Source: Marthasterias glacialis
Taxonomy: Eukaryota; Echinodermata; Asteroidea; Forcipulatida; Asteriidae
Direction of reading: 5' to 3'
DNA: 64,000 nt
Assembly (NCBI GenBank): GCA_911728455.2
Contig: OU452219.1
Span: 6,632,320 to 6,696,319 of the forward strand
Both the position numbers and the translations under genes were made by a program. This document shows, piece after piece, positions 36,291-47,561 of the stretch. Each line of letters begins with the position of its first letter. The first letter of the stretch is position 1. The notes below the pieces were generated by a model. The model was not told the origin of the DNA, did not search any database, and was given only the letters and a program-made list of their open reading frames with translations.

Positions 36291-37555
36291 ACACTAAAAA
36301 TCGTTGACCGGTTACAGCACCCTCTCATGATGTGAACAGTGAACAGCAACTAAAAAATTGAATCTAGCGTTGTTGAATTGCTGATGAGTTCATTGTTGAA
36401 TTAAAACAGTTCAGTCATAGAAAAACCCTAAAAACAATTGGTTTCTTTAATAGATGTTAAATTCACATCGTGACTCTGATCACTCATCGTCCCTCGGGTG
36501 CATAGATGTGCAATAGTGACCTCATCGCCATCGCCAGGCCATGTGTGTGTGTATATTATTGTTTGATAATAACCAATTCTGTACCATGTCTCACCATTTT
36601 GTAACTTAAAAGATATCATGGGGATGTGGCCTATCTTCCGGCAAATCTGTAAAGATTCTCGATCCTTTCTGAATGGCAAATGTTGAACATTTTTAAGCTG
36701 AGGAATCATTTGCTTCACATTTCTGATGTAAATTCCTGGGTTGTCTTTAATTTACAATTTTTTAAGAGCTCAGTCATCCCCAGTTCTTTACTGTTGATGT
36801 ATTGTTGTGGGAAATTTCTGGTAATTTTTAGTTTCCATTGAGCAAGTATCACATTATATGGGTTTCTAAGCTGTCAGATTTACACGTGAACTTCTAGAAT
36901 GTAGTTTACGCCTTGGCTGTCATGAATTCGGCAGGACCTTGTGATGTGTAATGAACAGCATGATTGATCAAGGTCAATTACGCCAAATTATTAGAAAGGA
37001 CAGCGACAGCTATTTCAGTTAACAATTGTTACATTTTAAAGGGAAATATTTGTAGCTGATTAGGTGTGACAAAATTGTCCTGTCAACCATGTCAGCCTTG
37101 CTGCTTGTACAGGGCAGCCAAGTCTAGGGTGTTTTCAAGGCAAGCTAAAGGCTTTTGTCATGCAGGTATTTTTACCTTGTGGAGGAAACAACCCAGAGTG
37201 TTGTTGAGTTTGTGAGCTTTGTAAGGTTGATAGAGCAAACGGATTTCAGATCAGAGGTCAGTTAAAGTGTAAGAAACCATAGCAGGTTGGATTTTATTCG
37301 CATGAGGCATTCCAGTTCAAAATGTACGACTCTCTTTTCATTGCATCCTTGGCTTTATGCATGAAATAGTTCAGCGATACAGTTTGTCTGAACTGAAGTG
37401 AAGTTATGGTATCAATGTGAAAGATGTTCTGTATTAATTTCATTTTGTGCCACGTAAGATTGATCTTCTAGGGGTTATCTTGTTTTCTTGGGTATCAACA
37501 CTCCTTAGGCTATTGAGTATTGATTCTGAATCACCAAAAGTGGGTCTCAAGTCCG

Positions 37556-37758
37556 AGTTCTGGGACTTATTTCATAGAGCTACTTAAGCAGACAGTAGTG
37601 CTTAAATATTGTCTGCTAAGCAAAAACAGGCAAGAAATCAGTCACAAATGGTTCATGCGACATGGTATGTTTTTGGCTGGTAACCTTATTCTGGTAAGCA
37701 AATTGTTTTTGTGCTAAGTTGCGACTTTGCTTAACTGGCTCCAAGAAATTGGGCTACA
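37556..37758. repeat. Foldback element
   Basis: TTTCATAGAGCTACTTAAGC, TTTGGCTGGTAACCTTATTC, TGGTAAGCA and AAGAAATTGGGC. Full length with diverged ends. Confidence 0.7.
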
Positions 37759-39419
37759 CTTGTTACTAAATGATTTGAGGAATACAAGAATGGACATTGG
37801 AAAGTTTATGAATTGGCATCTAGACGAAGGCCAGGGGGCACAGAGTCTATTGACTCGATGTAGGTAAAACCGAGAGCTCATCTTCAGTGTAAAAGTTTAA
37901 ACATATTCAAATGTATGCACAAATGTTGTGGTTTGTGGCATTCTTCCCAAGATTTAAAAGATACTTTCAACCTCTGCAGAATCAACATGTACATGTATTG
38001 AAGTCCTCATTGTGTCCTTCATTTGATGTTTATTTCAATTTTTAGATGTAACTTTATGCCCCCTGGTGATGACTGCTGTGAATTTTTGAAAAAAAAAAGA
38101 AAAAGAAATTTGTGTGAATATTGGCCAAATATTGTAACGTATACTTGGAGAGAACCCTGACCAGTTTTCCGCCCTAAAATGTAGAAAATATGCAGATTAC
38201 AAATGAGACTTTTATTGATCGGAAGTAAACGCAGAAGCTGGTGGCAAAGAACAGAATTTAACTTCAAGAGAAAATGACCGAGCACTCCGCAGACTCATTA
38301 TTAGATCTCATCCTTACACGTACTCAAACTGTCACTGCGAGTGTCCTAGGGTCTAATGAGAAGGAAATCCCTTAAGGGCATATGTAAGTGCCAGGACGGA
38401 CACAGAGCGACGTCCGACAATCTACAACAAGTATATCCTAATGTCTTGCCAATATGAGACGACAAAGTACAGCTCACTTAGCACTCTGGAGATCTGGAGA
38501 GGATGCCAATTTGCTGCATCTTCAGACGAATGTGTCCCTCCTGATAACCAGTCCTTTTTCCCCAATTACATGGCCCGTAATCATGGTAATTGCGTTCTCC
38601 GATTCTAAACCATGATCGTAAAAAAGAAGAAGAGACAAACGCACGTCTACAAAAAAGCGCTCATGTAACTTTATCTCATTTGTTGATATCATGGATAAGA
38701 TCCAGGATCTGAGAAATATATACATCATGAGTAGTTGGCATAAATTTTGATGATAATGATAACCACACTAAATTACATGTGCAGTAATTAATGGTTGCTT
38801 TTTCAAGGCCAGACAAAATAGCCAGGCCATTACAGTGGTTAGAGCTCGATTAGAAAATGGCTGATGTATAACGTACAGAAGATGGTCTCCAGTTTTCTAA
38901 CTCCTGTTGTGGGGACGGAAACAATGACATTTTCAGTTCTGGTGGTCTCTTGTCAGCTGTCAAAAATATCGAAGACACATTGACTTTAGTGTTCAAACAA
39001 ATAGTACATACCCTCCCCATTTCAGTATCAAAATTGTGCATGAAAAATCTTGCATTTGAAGTACTGCTGTGGAGGGACATACTGTATGCAATTGTATACT
39101 TGTCATCTTCAGGTATTATTAGGCGGGTATACTTGTACATATTTTATATGATTCTTGAAAATTTGATTTGATTTGATATATTTTTTATAATTATGATTAT
39201 TTATGGGGATAGAGGTATTAGCTGGGAGTGTGAATTTGAATTGATGTTTTTAAGATAAAGGCAACAGAATGCAAGCAACAGCTGTGTCTGTTTATCACAA
39301 ACATTACCAACTTTTTTGTGGGTGTAGTTTTTATTTTTCAGGGTCTTAATTAAAACCACAAAAAGGTATCAAAGTTGTGTCAGTTTGTAATCAGAGATGA
39401 TGTTCTTTTTATATTTCAG

Positions 39420-39532
39420 GAGAGACATGTTGGTGGACTATCTACCCAGCTTCAAAGCAGAGGTCAGAAGGTGAGAAGGTCAGGGTGGGAGATGACCTCA
39501 TCTTGGTCAGTGTGTCCTCGGAGCGATACCTA
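39420..39532 (+). CDS. ryr: RyR exon 3 of window: CWWT...[11 protein letters not shown]...SSERYL
   Basis: 113 nt between atatttcag and gtaagt, entered in phase 1 and left in phase 0. It encodes [20 protein letters not shown], then [18 protein letters not shown]. This is the most conserved stretch of trefoil A. The Arg of SSERYL corresponds, as I recall, to human RYR1 R163, a malignant-hyperthermia site. It begins the second MIR repeat. Confidence 0.97.
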
Positions 39533-40737
39533 GTAAGTTGGAATTTATTGTCTGCGAGAATTGACAATAGATGGGTTGCAATAGACGCCATCTTTAATGA
39601 CAATTTCTATTTTAGGTTGTAGCAGCGCCAAGCTCTGTAAATGTTAATGCAACTTACCAAGTTACTTACCAACCAATCATGGAAGGAGTTTATGAAGTGC
39701 ATGCGTACAGTACTTACGCGTAACGCACAGTTGTGTGTTAAAAAATGAGCTGTCATTGTCATTAAAGATGGCTGATTTTTTCCCATTGTTGACATCATGT
39801 GTGATCCATCTATACGGGCAATTCGCAATACAGTGCGCCCTCTACAGTTTGCAAAGCATGATGGGAAATGACAATTTTTTTTTTTGGTGAACTTGCAGCA
39901 CCCGTCGCATGACCCGATTATTTGAGTTTGTTCATGGTTTTCAAAGCAGCCAGGTTGTATTTGTCCATGATGGTATTTTTTGTGAGGATGGTGAATGTTT
40001 TTCACATTCATGTCAGCCATTTAGAGGTCCCAAACTGCCCGTGCGGTGCTGAGTTATGAGTGGGATTGTTTCTTAGTCGACCGCTTTTTGAAGAAATGGT
40101 ATCTCTGGGGTAAGCTGCAGGTATTGGAGAGGTACATTTATAATAAATTTAAGTTTCTGGAGGCCCCAACCTCTCCACCTACGAAAAATGACAGAGAATC
40201 ACAAAAGATGACCAAAGAGGAGAGGTGTAAAAGTAGTCGTGATGTTGTTCATAACCACTATTGCAATTGATCCACTATCAGCTCTCAATTTTCTTTGGAA
40301 GGGTATGGAAGCCAATTTGTTGACTGGCATTTGGTTTTCAAAAGGAGCAGGGGGGGGGGGGGATGTATTGAAGCCATTTTGTCAACTTGTCGGCTATCAA
40401 TATTGTCAGCCATGTCAAAGCAACGATACTTCTTTTTGTTAATGTGGTTAAGGAAAATAATCATGTTTGGACAGCAAAATGAGTAAATTTTAGTCAGGAT
40501 GTTCTTGTTTGCTTGATTTGGTGCTTCATTTGCCAGCTGAGGGTCAAAATGCAGACTGAGAAAAATTATTGGGGGTTTCACCCTCCACAGCGCCCACCCC
40601 CACCCACACCCCCACTCCTACACCCCCCATGTAGCTCCACCACAGTTGTGGTGTTATGACAAACACTAGATGTTGGAAACGTTTTTCCATTAAGACATTC
40701 TGAAGAACGTAACAGTTTTCTTGAACTTTATCTCCAG
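39533..40737. other. Intron 3 (1.2 kb)
   Basis: The first 280 nt are a TIR foldback element (39567-39814). The rest is unique sequence with a G13 run near 40350 and a C-rich CACCC tract near 40590-40630. No coding signal apart from the flanking exons. Confidence 0.8.
39567..39814 (+). mobile_element. Non-autonomous TIR foldback element (copy B)
   Basis: Same family as 943-1190, opposite orientation, only about 35 nt after exon 3's donor. The arms carry GACGCCATCTTTAATGACAA and its inverted partner near 39760. Confidence 0.7.
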
Positions 40738-40849
40738 CATCTATCACCAGAGAAGAAACAGCAGCCAGCGAGGGTGCAGGCGTCGTTTCAGCAGACCTTA
40801 TGGACCGTGGCGCCTATCAGCTCGGGAAGTGTCAAGACCAAAGCCATGG
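40738..40849 (+). CDS. ryr: RyR exon 4 of window: HLS...ASFQQTLWTVAPISSG
   Basis: 112 nt between tctccag and gtaaga, phase 0 in, phase 1 out. It encodes HLSPEKKQQPARVQASFQQT, then LWTVAPISSGSVKTKAM plus one base. Other RyRs read HLS, a variable loop, then ASFMQTLW(N/T)-PI(C/S)S. The loop (PEKKQQPARV) is basic and divergent, as usual here. This exon closes trefoil A. Confidence 0.95.
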
Positions 40850-41954
40850 GTAAGATCCCCCCCACCCACCACATCACTGATCAATTTGCCTGAAATACTA
40901 AATTAATTTCTTAGCCATGTAAATCCCCCCCCAGAGTCTGCGGGTGATTTGTTTTTCCTCACCACAAGGCGCTGATGTTTATTTTTGACGGGTTCTCTCC
41001 TGGGGCTTTACACAGTAAACAATTGGCCTGAACCCCTTGGGATTGTCCTGAGATATTTGCTCTTGTATGACAGGGGGGGGGGGATGTTAGGATTGGTTCT
41101 TCTTAAAGGTGGTTTATATGTTTATTATTCACAGGAGAAAAGTTAAAGTCTAAAAGCTCATTTATCTTGGGAAGTTCTTCTGTTTATGTTTCCTATTCTT
41201 ACTTGATAGGGACACAAGCCGTTGACATTTTATTACTTTAAAAGAGAATACAAAAAATAAAAAAATTAATAAATAATAAAAAATAAAAGAACACTTTCAT
41301 GGTATCAGTAAGGTTTGATGCAAGTGTGCCGATTTTATGAGAGCGTTCATTATCAGGGTCAGTAGCATTAAGATATGCCTGAAGTAATGCTCTGCTCCAT
41401 CGAGACGGATTTGACTGGCCGTGTTTTTAACAGTTTGTGAGCAAACTCGAGCGATCACAATCACATTTGAGAAGGCTCAGGCACTCTGAAGTTCAACAGT
41501 TTCATTTTGTTATTTTTTTTTTTAATTCAAGGTCTACCTGATAAATGAAATCCCCCTGCCTGGGAGATGTTGCTCTGGAATGCTTTATAAATCCCCCATA
41601 GAGCAGTGACAATCTCATTTTCCTCTCATCCATTTAATCTTTGAGATCTACTTCAAGAAAATGATATTGATGCTTATGGGGGAGCAAACCCTCCTTTTCC
41701 CCTTGACCGAAGTGCCATTTGTAGGATAGCTTTTGTTTTGGTAGTGCGTACTTGCCCTGTGTTGCATAAGATAAGCATGAAGGATTTGTACTGAAAATAG
41801 TTTTGTCATCACTGCACTGGGCTGATGTAAAGTGCTTTTCTTGCCATGACATCTGTCTGAAGTGCTTTTTGAACATTTATTTACCCAAGTCATCGGAATA
41901 ATAATGACTTGATGGATTTCAAAGATACCTCTCAATTTATCATTTCAAGGACCT

Positions 41955-42147
41955 GGGCCCAATTATACAGAGCTGCTTAAGTACAAAATATTACATAAAC
42001 ATTTTCTGCTAAGCAAAACTAAGCAGGATACCAGTCACAGATTTTACATGTGACATGGTATTTTGGCTGGTAACCTTATTCTGGTAAGCTTATTTGTCAT
42101 GCTTAGCTACTTTATGTGCTTAAGCAGCTTTATGAAATTGGACCCTG
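41955..42147. repeat. Foldback element
   Basis: GGGCCCAATTATACAGAGCT left, TTAAGCAGCTTTATGAAATTG then GACCC right, interior TTTTGGCTGGTAACCTTATT. Full length. Confidence 0.8.
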
Positions 42148-42289
42148 GTTCCATCTTAATTCAAATGCTTAAATTGAACAATTCATGTCTATCAAGGTAT
42201 CAGGAATATATGGGCTACACTTGGGCTTGTCACTTTTGAAGAGTCATTGGTTTCATAACCCCATTGATATTAATAAATTGATGAATAAG

Positions 42290-42438
42290 AAATTATCGTG
42301 CTTAATATCATATAAGTCATGATTAAGGTGATACGTGGGAACCAGTCTCAAAAGGTACCTATGACTAGACAATTTTGCTGGTAATCCATCTCAGTTAAGC
42401 AAAGCTCATCTAGCAGTTCTATAGAATTGGACCCAGTT
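42290..42438. repeat. Foldback element, partial
   Basis: Only the right part is clear: GGGAACCAGTCTC, TGCTGGTAATCC and CAGTTCTATAGAATTGGACC. It abuts the TIR fragment starting at 42443. Confidence 0.6.
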
Positions 42439-42442
42439 GGGG

Positions 42443-42560
42443 TATTGACCCAATTCACGACTCGCAGCGCACTTTACACGCGCCTATCCTGTCTGCCATT
42501 TTAGTAGTCAAAATGTACACAAAGGAATTGATTCCCAAAATGTCAAAAAATGGTAGACAC
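42443..42560. repeat. TIR element fragment (CRE-like family)
   Basis: Begins TATTGACCCAATTCACGACT and continues CTGCCATTTTAGTAGTCAAA, as in 49464-49680. The distal end is not found. Confidence 0.55.
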
Positions 42561-43035
42561 ACACGGAGAAATGAGTTGCCGGCCAAAATACAGCATAATG
42601 TACGTTACTGGTGACTGATTCTCTGCTAATTGCTTCGCAAATGAAGTTGTTAAAGAGTATCTTCCCCTTAAAGATGCATCGGGCGACATTTTCCAAATTG
42701 ATGGTAGAAATGATTTAAATATTTTGTAGCTTTTTTCATATAAATATATAAATATATAGTCAAGGAAGTTATAAACCTGTTAACGCGCAAATGTTTCCTC
42801 TGTCTGGAAATGAAAGCCGTGTAATGATGCCATTGTGTAATTTTGAAATACTGGAGCAAAGGTTGCCCGGACATTCCAATGTTGAGCGTGCACAGAACAC
42901 ACACGGCGTCTAACGCTTCATTTCACCCGCACAACGACCAAAAAAGGTTTTGAATATTTTGGCATTTTCTGGCTATTGAGAGGCAATTTTTGTGTAATCC
43001 CTTTCCAGACCTTTGTCCTTTTGTCTCAAGAAGAG

Positions 43036-43335
43036 GATTGTTTATTCATTGTATTTTGGCTTAATGGAGGTAAGTCAGAGTGAGCCTGGAATCGAGCCAT
43101 GGTTCCGTGTTTAGTACTACTCCTATGTCGTAGGTAACGGCCGATGTTTTGCAATTCACGGTATGTGAATTTGACATTTTCTCGGTTGAGAAAAAAAAAA
43201 AAAAAACGGACAATCCAATGAAGCGGTACCCTCAAAGAAAAATGATTCCGGCAATTCCGCCAAAAGAATCCCGCCAGGGGGACGGGAAAAAGAAAAAAGA
43301 AAAAAAAGGTATCCCTGCGGCAACTGGTTAATTTA
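43036..43335. repeat. Dispersed repeat shared with 34908-35225
   Basis: Second copy of the repeat described at 34908-35225. It differs by an A-rich insertion near 43190-43206 and an AAAAAG expansion near 43285-43308. Confidence 0.65.
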
Positions 43336-43671
43336 CTACAGTGTGCTCAATGTGCTGTAAGCAAAGAATTTGGTGGTAAGCAGTGCCAAGATTGGACCCT
43401 GCTGTACACTGCGTTGCCATCTTGGTTCATGACCTCATGCATTCATAGCCTAAGGCACTCAACGTACACCCGGCCTTAATTTGTGCATTAAAATTTTGTG
43501 GTTTAAACATTTTTGGTACACTGAACATCCCCCAGGCTGGCAGACTTCATTTATCTCATCAGCAAAGACATTAGATTTCTATCTGTATTGGAATTACAAG
43601 AATGGGGTTTCATCTTTTCTACTTTTCTCAGTATATTCTCCCCCCCCCCTCCTGAGTTCTGGTCCCAATGG

Positions 43672-43800
43672 GAGACTTTTGGGAACACTTGATGGCAGCA
43701 GACTTACCAGATAAATCCATTGTTCTCGGAAGTATAATCAGAATTTAGTAAACAATGGAAAATTACCTGGTAGGTCTGTCACCATCTAGTATCCCAAAGT
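43672..43800. repeat. Hairpin repeat (GGCAGCAGACTTACC family)
   Basis: GGGAGACTTTTGGGAACACT and GATGGCAGCAGACTTACCAG left; TTACCTGGTAGGTCTGTCAC, then AAAGTCCCCCATT right. A stem with a loop of about 60 nt. Confidence 0.7.
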
Positions 43801-44082
43801 CCCCCATTTCATAAAGCCTATAAGCTACATAAGCCTACAAATGAAGAACAATTTAAAAAGATAGGTTACCAGCTCATTTTCCATTACTTGGCAGAGTTGT
43901 GTAGTTCAGGCATACAACTTTTCAGCTGCTCGGCCATTTTCTCTGTTTGTGAGTGCCATAGAAAGCTTAACAACACTGTACAAAGTTTTGTGTGCAAGGC
44001 AGTTGCCTCTTTTTCGGCGCACTAAGTATCGCGTCTGATATTTGAAACCCTTGTCTATGTCTTGGTCATACGTCTTATACAG

Positions 44083-44182
44083 GTTTCCTGAATGGCATGG
44101 ATGTCGTAAGATTCTCTCACGGCCACTTGGATGAGTTCCTGAGTGTACCCCAATCGGGATGTAAAGAAGATGAAAGTGTCAG
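44083..44182 (+). CDS. ryr: RyR exon 5 of window: start of beta-trefoil B (HGHLDEFLSV)
   Basis: 100 nt between cttatacag and gttagt. It completes a Gly codon and encodes FLNGMDVVRFSHGHLDEFLS, then VPQSGCKEDESV plus two bases (phase 2 out). RyRs read G(F/Y)-GGHVLRLFHGHMDECLTI here, the third MIR repeat and the first strands of trefoil B. Confidence 0.94.
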
Positions 44183-44484
44183 GTTAGTTACCATGGTTAC
44201 TCAAGACCTCCACCCCTCCCCTAATGAAGTCCTGTGACATAACGTTAAGCTTAATTTCTAAGGACGTTGCATTTACAAGGTAACTTTTGCTAATTTATTC
44301 CCTGGGGAATCGGGAATTATAAGTCAAACTTCCACTGATGTTTTGAAGACAAGAAATACATGCTTTTTTATTAGTGCTTTTTGTTGGATATCTTTCAGAA
44401 GAAAGCTGTATCACATTACAGTTGTCAAAGGTTTAAACAGTTTTAAGATTCGACGCATTTTTGTTCTTAATATTTTGGTTTTTA

Positions 44485-44640
44485 CTCTACACCAATGTGT
44501 GATAGGCACTTTTTACTCAGTGCTTTCCAGAGTCCTGTGGAAAATAAATCCACAGGTATACTACTCGGGTGGGATTTGAACCCATATCGCTGCCATACCA
44601 GACCACGGATCATGTCTGGTGACGAGACCAGTCTGAATCA
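44485..44640 (-). mobile_element. tRNA-derived SINE (type 3), truncated
   Basis: ACACCAATGTGTGATAGGCA at the left and a box B inverse (GGATTTGAACC) near 44571. The head is cut in the tRNA-like part near 44610. Confidence 0.65.
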
Positions 44641-44754
44641 GGATATTGGCTGTGGGTGTCGCAACCCTTTTTCTTATCAGCCAAGCTCGAACTTCAATTT
44701 GCTCACCAACATTTTTTTACTTATGGTTTGTCAAGCAAGCTATGAAATTCAGCC

Positions 44755-45090
44755 CTGGGCCCAATTTCATAAATCTGTTAACCTTCAAAAAGTGCTGACA
44801 AATCTTGCTTAGCAAAAATGCATTGTATCCATGTGTTTTACATTGCTTGCGACAGGTTTCCCGTTAACTTTGGTTAAGAAAATGAATTTGTTAAGCATTA
44901 AGCATGCAGCAGCATTATAAAACTGGAACCAGGGCCCAAAAAGTAGCTTAGCATGACATAATCAATCTTACCGGCAGAAAGTTACCAGCCAAAATACCAT
45001 GTCACATATGTTATGTACCATCTGTGACTGGTATCCTGTTATTGTTAAGCAATACTTTCTGCTTAAGCAGCTCTATGAAATTGGGCCCAG
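44755..45090. repeat. Two adjacent foldback elements
   Basis: The first runs about 44755-44940 (GGGCCCAATTTCATAAATC to ACCAGGGCCC). The second, truncated at its left end, runs about 44934-45090 (GGGCCCAAAAAGTAGCTTAG to GCTCTATGAAATTGGGCCC). They meet at a shared GGGCCC. The second ends only 50 nt before exon 6. Confidence 0.75.
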
Positions 45091-45139
45091 CTGGTCTTTA
45101 TCTTCAGTAATCATTTTTGATGAATATTTCTCACTGTAG

Positions 45140-45214
45140 TGAGGTATCGTATGAGACTGGTGCTGTGGCGTCCTATGCAAGGTCACTCTGGAGGACTGAA
45201 CTGGTCACCAAAAA
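45140..45214 (+). CDS. ryr: RyR exon 6 of window: ARSLWR segment
   Basis: 75 nt between cactgtag and gtaaga, phase 2 on both sides. It encodes S, then EVSYETGAVASYARSLWRTE and LVTK (the final Lys codon is split). It matches the RyR pattern YEGGAV-(T/S)-ARSLWR(L/T)E-LR. In-frame by length (75), but it carries core strands of trefoil B, so skipping would probably disrupt the fold. Confidence 0.93.
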
Positions 45215-46460
45215 GTAAGAACAAAACCAACAGTGTTTCTCTTTTAACAGTACAGTGATTAGCTTTCTCATTGGCTCATTGCAGAAAAGAGCCTAAGATG
45301 TGATCGTCAAATTTAATGCCAAGTGGTCTGTATTTGAACGCTAGACTGGTCCTCATAGTCTGGGACCTGTTTGGGTTTCGACTCTTACAGGCCGTGCCAC
45401 ACAATGCAGTTTACAGGCAACCAGCTCCAGTGTGACAATCTCCAACATAAAACGGTCACGTTTGAATTTTTACATAGTGTTGTTGATAGTAAGACACTGC
45501 TGGAAACGTTGTCTCTTGTGCTACCAAAATGTTCTTGTTGCATGCGGTACTGTTGGTTGCCTCCAAGATGCAAGTTGTCGAGTGTGACAATGATTTATGG
45601 ATGGGGCATAACACTGTAACTCCTGTGTGTTGTGATAACAATAATTATTATAATACCGAACTCTTATATAGCGTACGTATTTACCAACAATTAAGTGCTC
45701 AAGGCGCTTATTATATTGTTTTAAGACAAGTTTTTACAGTTTTTGAATTATGAGACCCATTTATGTAGCACCTTATAAGGGTTTACAAGGTGCTGCGGCG
45801 CATTCAGCAGCCACTGCCAGAAACACCGGGGCAAACCCTTCTCTTAGCGATAAGTGTAACTGGGTTCTTTTCATACGTGCATCACACACCGCACGGGACC
45901 TACGGCTGTAGTGCCTTGCTGTAGGATCAGAAACACCAGAGCTTGAGTCCTGTGTGCTTCACTGCTCAGCCACGACAAAGAACACAACACACTTGCCATG
46001 AAGAAGAATTATATTGCTTCGGTGGAGCTAAATTGACAGTGTTTGTAACTTGTAGAAAAAAGATGCTTTTTCAAGATATATTTATACGTTGACATATATG
46101 TATAAGCATTAGTATTTGAAATATATTTAGACAGACTTTCCACTGAACTCTTCACCCTTAGTTGAAAGAAAGAAAAAAATTGCTGGAAAATGTTTTTCAA
46201 ATTTTTGTGTGCATTTCTGACACTTGTGATGATGAAAGCATTAGATGTGTTCGCTCGTTCTCAAGTATTTCGGTTTTCCAATTTAAAGACAAAAGTTTAT
46301 TTCAGATGCTGTCAAACTTCATGACCAGTTTCATTTCATGAAAGATTTAAAAAAGACATAAAAGCGCAGGCGGACATATAAAGCACAGGCGGACGTGCGC
46401 TCCATGCTTTGTCTCATGTCATTAAACTAAAATGACCTTCTTTTTACGATGTACACGTAG
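45215..46460. other. Intron 6 (1.2 kb)
   Basis: Contains a tRNA-Leu-like SINE with LINE-like tail on the minus strand (45640-45975). The flanks (45215-45640 and 45980-46460) show nothing identifiable. Confidence 0.8.
45640..45975 (-). mobile_element. tRNA-Leu-like SINE (type 2) with LINE-like tail
   Basis: Minus-strand anticodon arm ACACAGGACTCAAGCTCTGG near 45932-45952. The tail end reads GCGCCTTGAGCACTTAATTG, then TACGCTATATAAGAGTTCGG and TATAATAATTATT. The middle shares GACCCATTTATGTAGCACC with 10570-10590. Confidence 0.7.
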
Positions 46461-46519
46461 GTGGAATGGTAGTTATGTGTCATGGGACCAGGACTGCAGA
46501 ATAAGACATCTTACATCAG
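46461..46519 (+). CDS. ryr: RyR exon 7 of window: W-G-Y-SW-QDCRIRHLTSG
   Basis: 59 nt between cacgtag and gtaacg, phase 2 in, phase 1 out. It encodes (K)WNGSYVSWDQDCRIRHLTS and the first base of Gly. The RyR equivalent is [20 protein letters not shown]. Short but unambiguous, with correct phases on both sides. Confidence 0.92.
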
Positions 46520-46604
46520 GTAACGCATAGTTTTAAGTTTAAGATGTCCCCAAGGATCAATACAATCGAGCACTGCAGATTAAAAAAAAAAAATGCTTAG
46601 ATTC

Positions 46605-46760
46605 AGAGCCCACTTTTCATGAAGCTACTAAACAGAGAGTGAAATTTATTTGGCGAATAGAAATAGGTGGGGAACCAGTCGCAAGAAATATACTTAGCTG
46701 GTACCCTGTTTTGGCTTAGCAAATTTTGAAATGTTTTAAAATTGATCCAGATTTCATTGC
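46605..46760. repeat. Foldback element, decayed
   Basis: TTTTCATGAAGCTACT left, GGGGAACCAGTCGCAAG, TAGCTGGTACCCTG interior. Confidence 0.5.
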
Positions 46761-46914
46761 TGGTTGTTTAAGAGTTTTTTGTTTGTTTTCATTTCATTAA
46801 GAAACCAATGTTTAATGATTTAAAAACAAATTAATTAAACAACAAATTATTATAATGGCTTCCGACTGGCACCCCTGAACAAAGATATTGACAAAACAGG
46901 GAGACCGCCATCAA

Positions 46915-47005
46915 TGGTCTAGATAGCTCAGTTGGTAGAGTGCTGGCACGTTAATCCGGAGGTGGCAGGTTCATATTCTGTTCTTGTCAATTTTTCTTTG
47001 TTCCA
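46915..47005 (+). mobile_element. tRNA-like SINE head (type 4)
   Basis: Box A TAGCTCAGTTG at 46924-46934, then GGTAGAGTGCTGGCACG and TTAATCCGGAGGTGGC, and a decayed box B GGTTCATATTC at 46968-46978. It is followed by TGTCAATTTTTCTTTGTTCC, a typical SINE body start. The weak box B and absent acceptor pairing argue against a working tRNA gene. Confidence 0.65.
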
Positions 47006-47457
47006 AACATTGGGACAAATTATTGAAACATACTAAAAAACAAACATCCATCGGTTTGACTTTTAATTTTATTGTGTAAAAATGCTTTTATTATTACAAA
47101 AAAAAGAATGAATTTTTTTTATAAAAACTATATTTCCTTAGAGATAGTCATTCATCGCTTCTTTGAAGCAACTTTTGTTTTGTTCAAATTTTTTTTGAGG
47201 GATTTTTGTCTTCAGTTGGTCAAACTTTCAGGTTCTGGTAATGTTTAACCTTTAAGATTTTATGATTTAGTTGCTATATATGAAGACAGCTAGTATTGAT
47301 CCTTACTTGTAAAGTAATTTAATTTATTTATTATTTATTTATATATTCCGTTTTGTTTAGCCAGGGTAGCCCCATCAGTTGTCAAAGAACTGTTCTCCCT
47401 GGGGGCCCTTCCTTCCCCACTTGAACTGTACAATTTTGAACATATTTTTTGTTGCAG

Positions 47458-47561
47458 GAAAATATCTTGCTGTATCAAAGACTGGAGACAGTGAAGTCTG
47501 TATAGTACCGAGAAAAACAGTGGATCTTGCCTCCAGTGTCTTCTGCCTTCGACAATCAAAG
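47458..47561 (+). CDS. ryr: RyR exon 8 of window: GKYLAVS...VFCLRQSK
   Basis: 104 nt between gttgcag and gtaaat, phase 1 in, phase 0 out. It encodes (G)KYLAVSKTGDSEVCIVPRK then TVDLASSVFCLRQSK. RyRs have GQYLALT----VV-----A-T--F-FR-SK. It is part of the fourth MIR repeat. Confidence 0.94.

Larger units (their letters stand above)
7208..39419. other. Intron 2 (32.2 kb)
   Basis: By far the longest intron. It contains three LINE remnants, at least four tRNA-derived SINEs, many foldback elements, a 12-bp minisatellite and many homopolymer tracts, each listed separately. Stretches with nothing identifiable are 7400-10440, 13860-16300, 17050-18830, 19050-20770, 22080-24400, 24670-26490, 31430-32850, 35230-36100, 36300-37550 and 37770-39419. 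No nested gene and no extra RyR exon could be supported. Enhancers could lie in the unique stretches but cannot be told from sequence alone. Confidence 0.85.
40850..44082. other. Intron 4 (3.2 kb)
   Basis: Contains one full foldback element (41955-42147), a partial one (42290-42438), a TIR fragment starting at 42443, a repeat shared with 34.9-35.2 kb (43036-43335) and a hairpin repeat (43672-43800). Between 40870 and 41950 I see only low-complexity A/T tracts and a G run. Confidence 0.8.
44183..45139. other. Intron 5 (1.0 kb)
   Basis: Mostly repeats: a tRNA-derived SINE fragment (about 44485-44640, minus) and two back-to-back foldback elements (44755-45090). Confidence 0.8.
46520..47457. other. 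Intron 7 (0.9 kb)
   Basis: Contains a decayed foldback element (46605-46760) and a tRNA-like SINE head (46915-47000). The remainder is A/T-rich. Confidence 0.8.

Noticed and set aside
41634-41935. Overlapping minus-strand ORFs of 80-95 codons
   Set aside because: No recognisable domains, no supported splice context, and length expected by chance in this base composition.
46915-46990. Possible functional tRNA gene
   Set aside because: Box A is good, but box B is decayed, acceptor ends do not pair and a SINE-like body follows, so it was called a SINE head.
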